Assembly: GCA_002353575.1 (NCBI GenBank)
Contig: DEJQ01000033.1
Span: 7,022 to 71,021, forward strand
DNA: 64,000 bases
Direction of reading: 5' to 3'
DNA from: Prevotellaceae bacterium UBA2744
GTDB taxonomy: Bacteria > Bacteroidota > Bacteroidia > Bacteroidales > Bacteroidaceae
Shown here: in pieces, positions 25,181 through 34,183 of the stretch
Layout: the number at the start of each line of letters is the position of its first letter
Position numbering within the stretch: position 1 is the first letter of the stretch
Notes under the pieces: generated by a model
Databases searched by the model: none
What the model saw: the letters and a program-made list of their open reading frames with translations, nothing else
What the model was told of the DNA's origin: nothing
Translations under genes and position numbers: made by a program

Positions 25181-26806
25181 TTATTTTATCTTCAATACAG
25201 GAGCAATTGTATTGACTTGTTTTGCCGGAAGAGTGACGGTCAGATTATCATCTGTCTGCTGGAACTTGACCTTGCCATAGCCCAGAAGCTGTATGGAGCG
25301 TACGCGTTGCGTGGAGCGTCCCAGTGAGTGGATGACCAGTTGTTGGTCTGATGGCCAAGCAAGTGCAATCGCGTAGAGCACGTTGCCTTTCTGCGTGAAA
25401 CGTATTTCGCGCGCGTCAGCCTTGTTGTACGAGCCCTCGTTGAATCCCTGATTGTTTATTTTGATAGTGCTATTTGCAATTGGTCCCTCTCCGAAACGAA
25501 TCCAGGGGCGGGTGTCGTAGATAGCTTCGCTGTTCTGGCGCATCCAAGCTCCGAATTCCTCCAGAATGGCATGTTCCTTCTCGTCGAACGTGCCATCAGC
25601 GCGAAGCGGTACGTTAAGCAGGAAATTACCGTTTTTGCTTACTATATCCACAAGGAGTTTTACGATGTTTGCAGCTGACTTATAACGTCCCTGTTCGTAG
25701 ATCTCTGTGTTATAGTGCCATCCACCTATGCAAGAACAAGATTGCCAAGGGCGGTCTATAATCTGGTTCGGGGCTCCTCGCTCTACATCCCATACGATAG
25801 CCTCACGTTGTTCGTCGTTTAGGATTTTGCCGAAGATGACAGCTTGGTTCTTGCCTTTATGTACAGCTGTGTTCTGGTTGTAGAAGTGAGCGGCTATTTT
25901 CAGACCGGCATCGCTGATAGGGTAGAGCGGCAGAACTGTGGCATCGAAGTAAAGCAGGTCGGGCGAATAGCGGTTTATGGCATCAAGAGTACGATTGTAG
26001 AAGTTGGTGCAGAACTCCTGTGATGGAATGTCGGCACCATGACTCCAGTCCCACTGGTCGTGCAGCATACGATTTGCCCACGAACCACGGCTCAGTGGGT
26101 GTTGCTGCTGGTACAGTTGCTGTGGGTCGAGACCTTCCCACCACTTGCCTTTGCCGTCTTCCTTGGTTAGTACACCATCGTACGGTACTCCCATCATCTT
26201 ACCCGTGAGGTCGTAGCGGCGTGATGGCTCATACCATGTCCAGGCATGATCGGCATGGAAGCTGATTCCCAGTGGAAGTCCGTATTTTTTTGCCGCGTCA
26301 GCCCACTCGCGCAGGATGTCGCGCTTAGGACCTATGTTCTTCGAGTTCCAAGGTTGGTACTTCGAATCCCAAAGGTCGTAGTTGTCGTGATGATTGCCAA
26401 GAACAAAGAAATAACGGGCACCGATAGATTTGTAATACGCCACGAGTGAATCGGGATTCCACTTCTCAGCACGGAATAGTGGTAGGATATCCTTGAAACC
26501 CACTTCTGACGGATGCCCATAGTGCTCGCGATGCCACTTCCACGCCTTGCTGCCTTCGATATACAGTTCGCGCGCCATCCAGTCGCCGGAACCTTCTACG
26601 CACTGTGGTCCCCAGTGTGCCCAGATACCGAATTTGGCATTTCTAAACCACTCGGGTACCTGATAACCACTTCGCAGCGATTCCCAAGTCGGTTCGAACC
26701 GGCCTGTTTTCATAGGCTCTTGATTTTCACTGATGTGAATGGTGCTGCTTTGGGCAAATAATGATTGCGATAATAATAATGAGACAATAAGATTGAGTGC
26801 TTTCAT
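25181..26806 (-). CDS. Alpha-L-fucosidase, GH29
   Basis: 541 residues from ATG 26806. A longer frame to 26836 is rejected because a -7 box covers 26834-26841 and the shorter start yields a proper signal peptide (MKALNLIVSLLLSQSLFAQ). GH29 features: WFRNAKFGIWAHWGPQCV, ARYFFVLGNHHDNYDLWDSKYQPWNS, and YSPDLLYFDATVLP, the segment expected to carry the catalytic aspartate; then GNFLLNVPLRADGTF. It removes terminal fucose from glycans in the periplasm or outside the cell. Host-mucin or plant substrates are both possible. Confidence 0.93.
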   Translation of the reverse strand: MKALNLIVSLLLSQSLFAQSSTIHISENQEPMKTGRFEPTWESLRSGYQVPEWFRNAKFGIWAHWGPQCVEGSGDWMARELYIEGSKAWKWHREHYGHPSEVGFKDILPLFRAEKWNPDSLVAYYKSIGARYFFVLGNHHDNYDLWDSKYQPWNSKNIGPKRDILREWADAAKKYGLPLGISFHADHAWTWYEPSRRYDLTGKMMGVPYDGVLTKEDGKGKWWEGLDPQQLYQQQHPLSRGSWANRMLHDQWDWSHGADIPSQEFCTNFYNRTLDAINRYSPDLLYFDATVLPLYPISDAGLKIAAHFYNQNTAVHKGKNQAVIFGKILNDEQREAIVWDVERGAPNQIIDRPWQSCSCIGGWHYNTEIYEQGRYKSAANIVKLLVDIVSKNGNFLLNVPLRADGTFDEKEHAILEEFGAWMRQNSEAIYDTRPWIRFGEGPIANSTIKINNQGFNEGSYNKADAREIRFTQKGNVLYAIALAWPSDQQLVIHSLGRSTQRVRSIQLLGYGKVKFQQTDDNLTVTLPAKQVNTIAPVLKIK

Positions 26807-26833
26807 AATGTAAGTTTTGGGGTTATTGCTGCA

Positions 26834-26841
26834 CAAAGATA
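26834..26841 (-). promoter_or_regulatory. -7 box TATCTTTG before the fucosidase
   Basis: Minus-strand exact match to TAnnTTTG, 27 bases before ATG 26806. It fixes the start choice of the gene. Confidence 0.6.
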
Positions 26842-26920
26842 TAAGATATAAACTGAATAGTGCAAATGAAGTGGATTATTTGTCGTATATTCGCAGAAAT
26901 ATTTAATAAAAAGTACGAAA

Positions 26921-27943
26921 ATGATTAAACGTTGGTTATTTAATGCCCGTTCGTTTGCCGTTCCTCAGAACCTGATGCCCAGCATTCTGACGGTGGTATT
27001 GGCTCTGGGAGTGCCTGGCTTTAATATTTGGCTTGGCATATTGGCAGTCGTAGGTGTGTGTATGGTACATCTGGGTGGAAACCTGCTTGATGATTATTTT
27101 GACTGGCAGGACGAATTGCTTTCGTATCGCGAAGAACTGCGTAAGGAAGGCGAACAGGCCTTCACGGATAAGTATCCGTATCTTAGAGACGGTTCTACGA
27201 CGGTGCCCCAGTTGCGTCGTGCCATCATGGTGTTCTTTGGTATCGCTGCCCTGTGCGGACTGGTGATATGGATAGCACGCGACTTCGATATGTGGCTCGT
27301 GTGTATCGCAGCTGTGGCATTCTTGCTATGCTACTTCTATTCCGCTCCGCCTCTGAAACTGGGATTCCATGGACTTGGTGAACTTGTCATAGGCGTCTGT
27401 TTCGGTCCATGTCTTCTGTGTGGAGTATATGAATCGGCCTGTGGTGGTTTATATACTGAAGAAACCGGTTTTGCATGGCATATACTCGCACTGGGGTGTG
27501 CCATTGGTATGTTCGTAACTAATATTCTTTATACCCACTCGTTCGTAGAACGTCATGTAGATGATGTATCGCATAAGAAGACTCTGGCAGTACTGCTGAA
27601 AACCGATGCGGCAGGACTTGCGGTTTATGCCCTCTTCCTCTTCGTGCCCTTCCTACTCGTTCTGCTATGTGTGCTGATGGGGTATATCCACTGGGCATAT
27701 GCATTCGTATTTCTTATGTTGCCACAGGCATGCTGGCTCATGTGGGCTATGATTATGTTTGCCAAGAAGGTGGAAGTGCCTGCGGAACACCCGCACCGCT
27801 GGCTGGGACCTATGGATAACTGGGCTCAGATAGAACCCGAAAACCGCTATTATCTGCTTCGTTGGTACACGATGCGAAACATCAATACGGGATTCTGTTT
27901 TATCCTTGCAGTAGTTAAAATCATCCTGACATGTTGCGCCTGA
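26921..27943 (+). CDS. UbiA-family prenyltransferase
   Basis: 340 residues, about eight membrane helices. The first aspartate-rich motif is GGNLLDDYFDWQDE (N-x3-D-x3-D pattern), and a second is seen near SFVERHVDDVSHKKT; CYFYSAPPLKLGFHGLGELVIGVCFG is the loop typical of MenA-like members. It would attach a polyprenyl chain to an aromatic or lipid acceptor. It overlaps the following radical SAM gene by 13 bases, so the two are coupled; this pairing makes a standard menaquinone role uncertain. Confidence 0.88.
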   Translation: MIKRWLFNARSFAVPQNLMPSILTVVLALGVPGFNIWLGILAVVGVCMVHLGGNLLDDYFDWQDELLSYREELRKEGEQAFTDKYPYLRDGSTTVPQLRRAIMVFFGIAALCGLVIWIARDFDMWLVCIAAVAFLLCYFYSAPPLKLGFHGLGELVIGVCFGPCLLCGVYESACGGLYTEETGFAWHILALGCAIGMFVTNILYTHSFVERHVDDVSHKKTLAVLLKTDAAGLAVYALFLFVPFLLVLLCVLMGYIHWAYAFVFLMLPQACWLMWAMIMFAKKVEVPAEHPHRWLGPMDNWAQIEPENRYYLLRWYTMRNINTGFCFILAVVKIILTCCA

Positions 27944-28881
27944 TATACCTTGCCTGGTGGCAGTTGCGTGCTCTCTGTGGCAGACGGACTCCATTGCAGT
28001 CGGTCATCTTCATCCTGGATAAGTGCAATCTGCACTGTAAGCATTGTTCGGTCTATGCCATCGCTGCTCCACGCATCAAGACTCTCGCTCAGATTCGTAA
28101 GGAACTGGAGTATTGTTATGCGCAGGGAAGTCGGTTCGTAGATTTCGAGGGTGGCGAGCTGTATTTGTGGCGTGATAATACCGATCCTTTACGTACGTAT
28201 GATATAAATGATGTGGTGGACCTCGCACATGAGGTGGGTTTCTGGAACGTAACCATCACTACCAATGCTCAGTTGCCGTTCTCCGGAACTCATGCCGACC
28301 AGGTATGGGTGTCGATGGACGGCATCGGGAAGTGGCATGATAATATACGCGGTAAGGGTACATTTGAACGCCTGGAACGCAATATCGCTCTGTATGCGCA
28401 GTCACAGCCTGCGGCAGGACGTAGGAAGAAGGCTCCTGTATGCGTGAATATGGTTATCAACAACGAAAACTATGGGTGCATAGATGCTACGATGGAATAT
28501 GTGAAGGCAAATCCGGATATAGACAAGATATCGGTTAATTTCCATACTCCATTTCCTGAAACAGAACAGCTGTTTCTTGACCCCGTTACTCGCAATGCGA
28601 TTATCGACAAACTGATCATCTATAAGAAACGCGGATACCCGATTATGAATAGCCGTTCGGGGCTCTTGGCTATGAAGATGAAGGATGGCAAGACTCTCTG
28701 CACAGACCGATACTGCTGGACAACCAATTTCATATTCTCCGACGGCAGCCGTTCCCCTAAGTGTATGGGATATACTCATGGGGTGTGCGACCGTTGCGGA
28801 TTTTCCATGGGAGGCGAGATGAGTGCTGTGGGTAAGATGAAAATAGATACCCTGATAAGTGGTCTGAAACTACGTATGTAA
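27931..28881 (+). CDS. Radical SAM protein
   Basis: 316 residues. The cluster motif is C-x3-C-x2-C (DKCNLHCKHCSVYA) near residue 31; VDFEGGELYLW corresponds to the GGE SAM-binding motif, and a second Cys-rich segment near the end (CTDRYCWTTNF, KCMGYTHGVCDRCGFSMGGEM) may bind an auxiliary cluster. The layout resembles HpnH-like enzymes with a DUF3463-type tail. Coupled to the UbiA prenyltransferase, it may modify the same lipid or quinone; substrate unknown. Confidence 0.87.
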   Translation: MLRLIYLAWWQLRALCGRRTPLQSVIFILDKCNLHCKHCSVYAIAAPRIKTLAQIRKELEYCYAQGSRFVDFEGGELYLWRDNTDPLRTYDINDVVDLAHEVGFWNVTITTNAQLPFSGTHADQVWVSMDGIGKWHDNIRGKGTFERLERNIALYAQSQPAAGRRKKAPVCVNMVINNENYGCIDATMEYVKANPDIDKISVNFHTPFPETEQLFLDPVTRNAIIDKLIIYKKRGYPIMNSRSGLLAMKMKDGKTLCTDRYCWTTNFIFSDGSRSPKCMGYTHGVCDRCGFSMGGEMSAVGKMKIDTLISGLKLRM

Positions 28882-28890
28882 TATATCTTT

Positions 28891-31113
28891 ATGAAGAAAT
28901 ACTTATTCCTTTTAATCGCATTGACATCTGTCGTGAATGCTCATGCCCAGATCGATGGTTATACCGGTGCTACGCAGCAGAGTGAAGAAAAAATAGACCG
29001 CAAGGCCGTGCTGCGACGCAATAATCCGAAGGTGAAGACGGTAGATGCTTTGTCATCGCTGACGGTAGGAAACGGACGCTTTGCTACAACGGTTGACGTA
29101 ACTGGTATGCAGTCATTTCCCGATGTGTATAAGGTCGGAGTGCCTTTATGTACTATGAGCGAGTGGGGATGGCATAGTTTTCCTAATACTGATAGCCTTC
29201 GACCAAATGAGAGCTGGCAGTCGGTACGATTTCCACAGCGTTCGCATGCCGAGGTCTATGCTGTGGAATATAAGAAAGGTGGCAGACAGCAGGCTGCGAC
29301 GACTTATTTCCGTGCGAATCCGCATCGACTGAATCTGGGTACAATCGGCTTGTCGTATGTAAATAATGAAGGAAACGAATGGACAGCTGGCTGGCTGCAG
29401 GATATTGACCAGAAACTGGAATTGCAGTCTGGCACTATCGAGTCGGAATATAAGGTGGATGGAGAAAAAGTAGAGGTGACTACGGCTTGTATGCCTGATA
29501 GGGATGCTACTATTTATAAGGTGGAGTCAAACCTCCTGAAATCCGGACGCATGAAAGTGAAGATCCGTTTTTCTTACCCTACGGGAAAACATTCCGACGA
29601 TGCCAATGATTGGAATAAGCCAGACCTGCATAGTTCCAAGATCGTGAATAAGGGAGCGCAGTATGCTGTGATAGAACGGACTCTGGACAATACCATATAT
29701 TACCTGACGTTGCGATGGGAGGGAAAGGCTACACTTGAAGAGATCGGAGCGCATCAGTTTGTGTTGGAAACCAAGGCTTCGACCCTTGTGTTTGAGGCGG
29801 AATATAATGAAAAACCCCATCTGGACTCTCACGGGTTAGCGGAAGAAAAGGAAGAGAATCATTTCTCGTTCAGTGGTGCGATGGCGATAGTGCAGCGGTG
29901 GTGGAAAAAATACTGGCAGAGCGGAGGATTCGTAGATTTCTCTCAGTGTAGCGATCCGCGGGCAAAGGAATTGGAACGCAGGGTTGTGCTTTCGCAATAT
30001 CTGACTCAGGTGAATTGTGCCGGCAGTATGCCTCCGCAGGAGACAGGACTTACATATAATTCATGGTTCGGCCGTCCGCATCTGGAGATGACCTGGTGGC
30101 ATGCCGTTCATTTTGCCTTGTGGGGACGGCCTGAGGTGCTGGAACGCATGATGAAATGGTACGCGGAAGTAGCACAGCAGGAAGCGCGCAAGATAGCTGA
30201 GCGACAGGGATTCAAGGGAATCCGGTGGATGAAGATGACGGATCCCTGGGCTGGTGAGGCTCCGTCGAATACCGGCTCGTTTCTCATCTGGCAACAACCA
30301 CATTATATATACATGGCAGAGCTGCTGTATCGTGCAAAGCCGACAAAGCAGACTTTGGAAGAGTACGCACCACTTGTAGAACAGACTGCGGAGTGGATGG
30401 CAGATTTCGTTGTGAAGGACAACGCTACTGGCACTTACCAATTGCGCGGTGCTACGGCTATGCAGGAGACTATGACGAAGGCAAACTCATATAACCATCC
30501 GTTTGAACTGGCTTATTGGCGCTATGGGCTGATGGTGGCTCAGCTGTGGAGGGAACGCTGCGGACAGGCCCGTCATGCGCAGTGGGATGAGATAATAATG
30601 AATCTGGCTCCGCTGCCCATGGAGGGCGGGGTTTATGTTGCGGGGCAGGCAGACTCAGACCTCGCTACAGCGGGATTGGCTGAGAAGAGCCGTAGCGATC
30701 ATCCAGCCGTGCTTGGTGTTTGCGGGCTGATTCCAAGTGGTAAAGAGTGGATAATGTACAAACCGGAGGTGATGCGGCAGACCTTGCAGTGGGTAATGCA
30801 AAACTGGAACTGGGACACAACCTGGGGTTGGGACTATGGTATGACTGCCATGGCGGCTGCCCGTCTGGGCGAGGGGCAGACGGCTGTGGATATGTTGCTT
30901 ACGGATAAGGTGAAGAACAGCTATCTCCTTTCGGGGCATAATTACCAAACGGCAGATAGACTGCGAATCTATCTGCCGGGTAATGGTGCACTGCTGACCG
31001 CTGTGGCTATGATGTGTGCCGGATGGGACGGCTGTCCCGGTGTCGGCAATCCTGGTTTTCCGCAGGACGGTAAGTGGGATGTGCGTTGGGAAGGCCTGAA
31101 CAGGATGCCTTAG
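28891..31113 (+). CDS. GH65-like (alpha/alpha)6 glycoside hydrolase family protein
   Basis: 740 residues with a signal peptide (MKKYLFLLIALTSVVNAHAQ). The N-terminal beta-sandwich starts DALSSLTVGNGRFATTVDVTGMQSFPD; the helical part includes GLTYNSWFGRPHLEMTWWHAVHFALWGRPEVLERMMKWY and ATAMQETMTKANSYNHPFELAYWRYGL, W- and E-rich surfaces typical of (alpha/alpha)6 enzymes in clan GH-L. The catalytic residue cannot be assigned with confidence. It follows the radical SAM gene by 9 bases but is a secreted enzyme, so a functional link is doubtful. Its stop overlaps that of the opposite gene by 4 bases. Confidence 0.78.
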   Translation: MKKYLFLLIALTSVVNAHAQIDGYTGATQQSEEKIDRKAVLRRNNPKVKTVDALSSLTVGNGRFATTVDVTGMQSFPDVYKVGVPLCTMSEWGWHSFPNTDSLRPNESWQSVRFPQRSHAEVYAVEYKKGGRQQAATTYFRANPHRLNLGTIGLSYVNNEGNEWTAGWLQDIDQKLELQSGTIESEYKVDGEKVEVTTACMPDRDATIYKVESNLLKSGRMKVKIRFSYPTGKHSDDANDWNKPDLHSSKIVNKGAQYAVIERTLDNTIYYLTLRWEGKATLEEIGAHQFVLETKASTLVFEAEYNEKPHLDSHGLAEEKEENHFSFSGAMAIVQRWWKKYWQSGGFVDFSQCSDPRAKELERRVVLSQYLTQVNCAGSMPPQETGLTYNSWFGRPHLEMTWWHAVHFALWGRPEVLERMMKWYAEVAQQEARKIAERQGFKGIRWMKMTDPWAGEAPSNTGSFLIWQQPHYIYMAELLYRAKPTKQTLEEYAPLVEQTAEWMADFVVKDNATGTYQLRGATAMQETMTKANSYNHPFELAYWRYGLMVAQLWRERCGQARHAQWDEIIMNLAPLPMEGGVYVAGQADSDLATAGLAEKSRSDHPAVLGVCGLIPSGKEWIMYKPEVMRQTLQWVMQNWNWDTTWGWDYGMTAMAAARLGEGQTAVDMLLTDKVKNSYLLSGHNYQTADRLRIYLPGNGALLTAVAMMCAGWDGCPGVGNPGFPQDGKWDVRWEGLNRMP

Positions 31114-31865
31114 AATGTCCACTTAGCTGCGATGGTAGGGATGAGGAAACACTGATTGTTATTTCCGTATTTGTTGAAGACGAAGTTGTTGCTGAACTCA
31201 ACCTCTGTACCCACACTCAGGTTTACTCCCTTCATACCGCGAAGGGCGTTGAAGTTAACCCAAAACTGCGGCTGGGTAAGGATAATCAGTTTGCCGTTTA
31301 CGTCAGGGTCGTACCACGTATCCAGGAATCCGGAGAAGGTAAGCAGTTTGTGTGCGAAGTTGATTCCCCATACGAAGGTAAGCTGTGCTCCGGCAAATCC
31401 CTTGCGCGACATACCATTGAAGTACTGCTTGTACATGGCCTGAATGGAGAAGGTCTTGGCAAAGTCCTTGCTTGCCCAGTTCCATGCCATACCAGCCAGT
31501 GCAGCATGTTGGAAACGGGTGGCGATGGATGTGTTCTTGATTGATGAGGCTCCGCCGTTATATTCTACGTGTACTGCCCACTGCTTATTCCTTGTCACAC
31601 TGAATTCGCGTGATAGTTCCCAGTATGCTCCTGCGGAACCGTCGCCATAGTTATAGATATCTGCGAAGCAGTAGGTTTGGCCCCATTTGTCTGGTTTGAA
31701 GAACTCCAGCGTTACGAGTGTGCTGTAACGCTCCGAGATGTCGTTGTACAGATTGTGTCCAAAGTCATAGTGCAACTGTATGTTCTGTGCCTGCACCGTG
31801 CCTGTCATAGTCAGCATCACTAATGCTGCCAATGTTCTGATTATTGATTTCTTTACTGATTTCAT
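31110..31865 (-). CDS. DUF5020 outer-membrane protein (Tsx-like)
   Basis: 251 residues with a signal peptide (cut near VQAQ). The rest alternates hydrophobic and polar residues and ends in the aromatic residue pattern of a beta-barrel (IPTIAAKWTF, terminal F). Conserved starts are QLHYDFGHNLYND and LEFFKPDKWGQTYCFADIYN. The fold and length resemble nucleoside-specific Tsx-type channels. It lies 109 bases after a purine permease on the same strand, so uptake of nucleobases or nucleosides across the outer membrane is a reasonable inference. Confidence 0.83.
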   Translation of the reverse strand: MKSVKKSIIRTLAALVMLTMTGTVQAQNIQLHYDFGHNLYNDISERYSTLVTLEFFKPDKWGQTYCFADIYNYGDGSAGAYWELSREFSVTRNKQWAVHVEYNGGASSIKNTSIATRFQHAALAGMAWNWASKDFAKTFSIQAMYKQYFNGMSRKGFAGAQLTFVWGINFAHKLLTFSGFLDTWYDPDVNGKLIILTQPQFWVNFNALRGMKGVNLSVGTEVEFSNNFVFNKYGNNNQCFLIPTIAAKWTF

Positions 31866-31974
31866 AATCGTTTTTTATAGTTTATGATTTGTCTTTTTTT
31901 GTCTTACGGTTAAAATCCTCAAGCTCTGCAAAGTTCAAAAGTGTTTTTTGGCTTTGCTTTTGCCTACCCGGTTT

Positions 31975-33294
31975 TTACTTCTGCAGGTAGTCTGACAGAT
32001 ACTTTAGCAGGAAGAGCGCAGAAAGGAAATACATGGAGAGTGACAATTTGCGTGCACTGCCTGTCAGCACCTTGACCAATACGTATGAGAGCAATCCCAA
32101 TACTATACCTTCGGATATGCTCGATGACAATGGTATGATGATGATGGTGAGGAAGCTTGGAAGCAACTCTGTAATGTCGTCAAATGAGATTCTCCTGACT
32201 GGAATTATCATCATCGTACCCACCAGTAGCAGTGCGCTTGTGGTAGCGGCAGCTGGGATGACGAGGAAAAGCGGAGCCATGAAAAGCGAAAGGATGAAGA
32301 GGATTGCTACGGTGAGTGACGTGAGACCTGTACGTCCACCTTCCGTTATGCCTGCTGCACTTTCCACGTATGTAGTAGTGGTGGATGTGCCGCACATAGC
32401 TCCTATGGATGTTCCTATAGCATCTGCCATCATAGCCTTGCTCAGGTCGGGAATACGCCCGTCCTTGCCAATCATTCCGGAACTTTCCATAGCACCTATC
32501 ATTGTGCCTAAAGTATCGAAAAGATCCATGAACAGCATCGTGAACACTACGACATAGTAGTCCGGGTCGAGTTCCAGGAATCGGTGGAAGTCCATATGCA
32601 GTGCAATGGGTTCGATCGATATAGGCATGCTGAATGCGGTGAATCCTTCTGGCAACTGCGTTATTCCCATCGGAATGCCCACAACGGTCGTCGCCATTAT
32701 GGTGAAGAACAATGCTCCCTTTACCTTCATGTACGTCAGGATGACGCCCAGAAGCGTACCTGCTATTGCCAGCATAGAGGCTGGTGTCCATGCTCCAATG
32801 ACGGTCAGGGTCGATTTGTCGCCAACGATGATGCCGCCGTTCTTCAGACCGATGTAGGCAATGAAAAGTCCGATGCCGACTGACAAGGCATAGCGCAGAT
32901 TTTCGGGAATGGCTGCAACTAAGGCGCGGCGTATCTTCAGTACCGTGAGCAGGATGAATATGACTCCCTCCACGAATACGGCTGCCAGTGCTTCCTGCCA
33001 GGAGTATCCCATCATTAATACCAGCGTGTAGGCAAAGAATGCGTTCAGTCCCATACCCGGAGCCAGGGCAAATGGCATCTTTGCATAGAATGCCATCACG
33101 AGCGTAGCAACGGCTGCTGAAATGACGGTGGCGGAGAATACTGCTCCGCGGTCCATACCTGCTGCTGACAGGATAAGCGGGTTGACGGCCAGGATGTAAC
33201 TCATAGTCATGAAGGTCGTCAGACCAGCCAATACTTCAGTTTTTACCAGATGCTTCGATGGGTCAAATCCCAGAAGCGCATAAATTTTGTTCAT
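31975..33294 (-). CDS. NCS2-family purine permease (AzgA/PbuG type)
   Basis: 439 residues, 12-14 membrane helices. Motifs AGLTTFMTMSYILAVNPLIL, FALAPGMGLNAFFAYTLV, TMLFMDLFDTLGTMIGAMESSGM and SSTTTYVESAAGITEGGRTGLTSL-type segments identify the AzgA-like hypoxanthine/guanine/adenine branch. Inner membrane, proton-coupled import. Together with the downstream DUF5020 barrel it could form a two-membrane purine uptake route. 44 bases separate it from the upstream PHP gene. Confidence 0.95.
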   Translation of the reverse strand: MNKIYALLGFDPSKHLVKTEVLAGLTTFMTMSYILAVNPLILSAAGMDRGAVFSATVISAAVATLVMAFYAKMPFALAPGMGLNAFFAYTLVLMMGYSWQEALAAVFVEGVIFILLTVLKIRRALVAAIPENLRYALSVGIGLFIAYIGLKNGGIIVGDKSTLTVIGAWTPASMLAIAGTLLGVILTYMKVKGALFFTIMATTVVGIPMGITQLPEGFTAFSMPISIEPIALHMDFHRFLELDPDYYVVVFTMLFMDLFDTLGTMIGAMESSGMIGKDGRIPDLSKAMMADAIGTSIGAMCGTSTTTTYVESAAGITEGGRTGLTSLTVAILFILSLFMAPLFLVIPAAATTSALLLVGTMMIIPVRRISFDDITELLPSFLTIIIIPLSSSISEGIVLGLLSYVLVKVLTGSARKLSLSMYFLSALFLLKYLSDYLQK

Positions 33295-33338
33295 GTTTTT
33301 GTAGTTTGTTGTTTTGGCGATTATTACTGTTCCTTATT

Positions 33339-34052
33339 TTACTTTCCTAAATAGTTAAAGAAAAAAGCGGGTGAATAATTGACAATTAGTTCGTCGGGGA
33401 AGTCGGTCTCTGCCAGAAGAGGGTAGAGGCGTTCGTAGTCGGCAATCTGGCTGAATACGTGTGCGTCGCTTCCCAATATCACCGGCACGTTGTGTTTCTT
33501 TGCCAGGCGCAGCAGTTCCATGTTATTGGGCAGAGCCTGGGTCTTCCCCCGCCGTGGAGCCAGCGAGTGGTTGTTTATCTCCAATAGTGTGTGAGCTTCC
33601 TTCGATGCCAGTACGATTGCCTCGAAGTCCAGTTCCGTAGTGCCGTCGCCCGGGTGGCTGATGATGTCCACCTTCGGATTGTTGATGGCAGCTATCATCC
33701 CGTCTGTGTTTTGTGTCTTCGTCCCTCCCTGCCAGCACACGCTGTGTATGCCGGCAATACAGATGTCAAGGAAGTCCAGATGCGTCTCGTCCAGATCCAG
33801 CTCACCCTTTGTGTTCAGAATGTTCACCTCGCATCCCAGCAGCAGTCTTACGCCGTACATCTCGCGCGGCACTACAAACATGTTGCGGAAGTAGAGCGGA
33901 CGGCATGTGCCCGGTATGCTTGGACCGTGTTCTGTGATGCCCAGCACTTCCAGTCCCCGCTCGGCGGCAGCCTCTGCCATTTCCTTTATCGTGCTGTAGC
34001 CGTGTCCCGACGCCAGCGTATGTGTGTGTACATCAAGCAGCGGGTGTTTCAT
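33339..34052 (-). CDS. PHP-domain phosphatase (YcdX-like)
   Basis: 237 residues. The metal-binding start LLDVHTHTLASGHGYSTIKEM, then LGITEHGPSIPGT, LGCEVNIL, IAGIHSV, ISHPGD, LLEINNHS and VILGSDAH are the nine-ligand pattern of trinuclear-zinc YcdX-type PHP phosphatases. Cytoplasmic. Its ATG overlaps the stop of a 42-residue gene (TGATG), so it is translationally coupled to that peptide and through it to the DUF2271 gene. Confidence 0.93.
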   Translation of the reverse strand: MKHPLLDVHTHTLASGHGYSTIKEMAEAAAERGLEVLGITEHGPSIPGTCRPLYFRNMFVVPREMYGVRLLLGCEVNILNTKGELDLDETHLDFLDICIAGIHSVCWQGGTKTQNTDGMIAAINNPKVDIISHPGDGTTELDFEAIVLASKEAHTLLEINNHSLAPRRGKTQALPNNMELLRLAKKHNVPVILGSDAHVFSQIADYERLYPLLAETDFPDELIVNYSPAFFFNYLGK

Positions 34053-34180
34053 CAGCTCTCAACTTTATCTTCGTTCATAGCCTGCAGGAAACCCTGCACG
34101 AATTCCTCCACGTACTGCGGACCCTGCGCCACTACCTCGGGCATGTCCATCACAATCTGTTTTGCTTCTTCGTATGTCAT
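34052..34180 (-). CDS. 42-residue conserved-looking small protein
   Basis: A complete small frame: MTYEEAKQIVMDMPEVVAQG, then a helical acidic tail ending NEDKVES. Its ATG lies 3 bases after the DUF2271 stop and its TGA overlaps the ATG of the PHP gene (TGATG). Such exact packing between two genes is strong evidence that it is translated. It lacks a signal or membrane helix. Function unknown; it may simply couple translation or bind the PHP enzyme. Confidence 0.75.
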   Translation of the reverse strand: MTYEEAKQIVMDMPEVVAQGPQYVEEFVQGFLQAMNEDKVES

Positions 34181-34183
34181 GTC

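Noticed and set aside
26807..26836. Extended start of the fucosidase
   Set aside because: It overlaps a -7 box and would bury the signal peptide.
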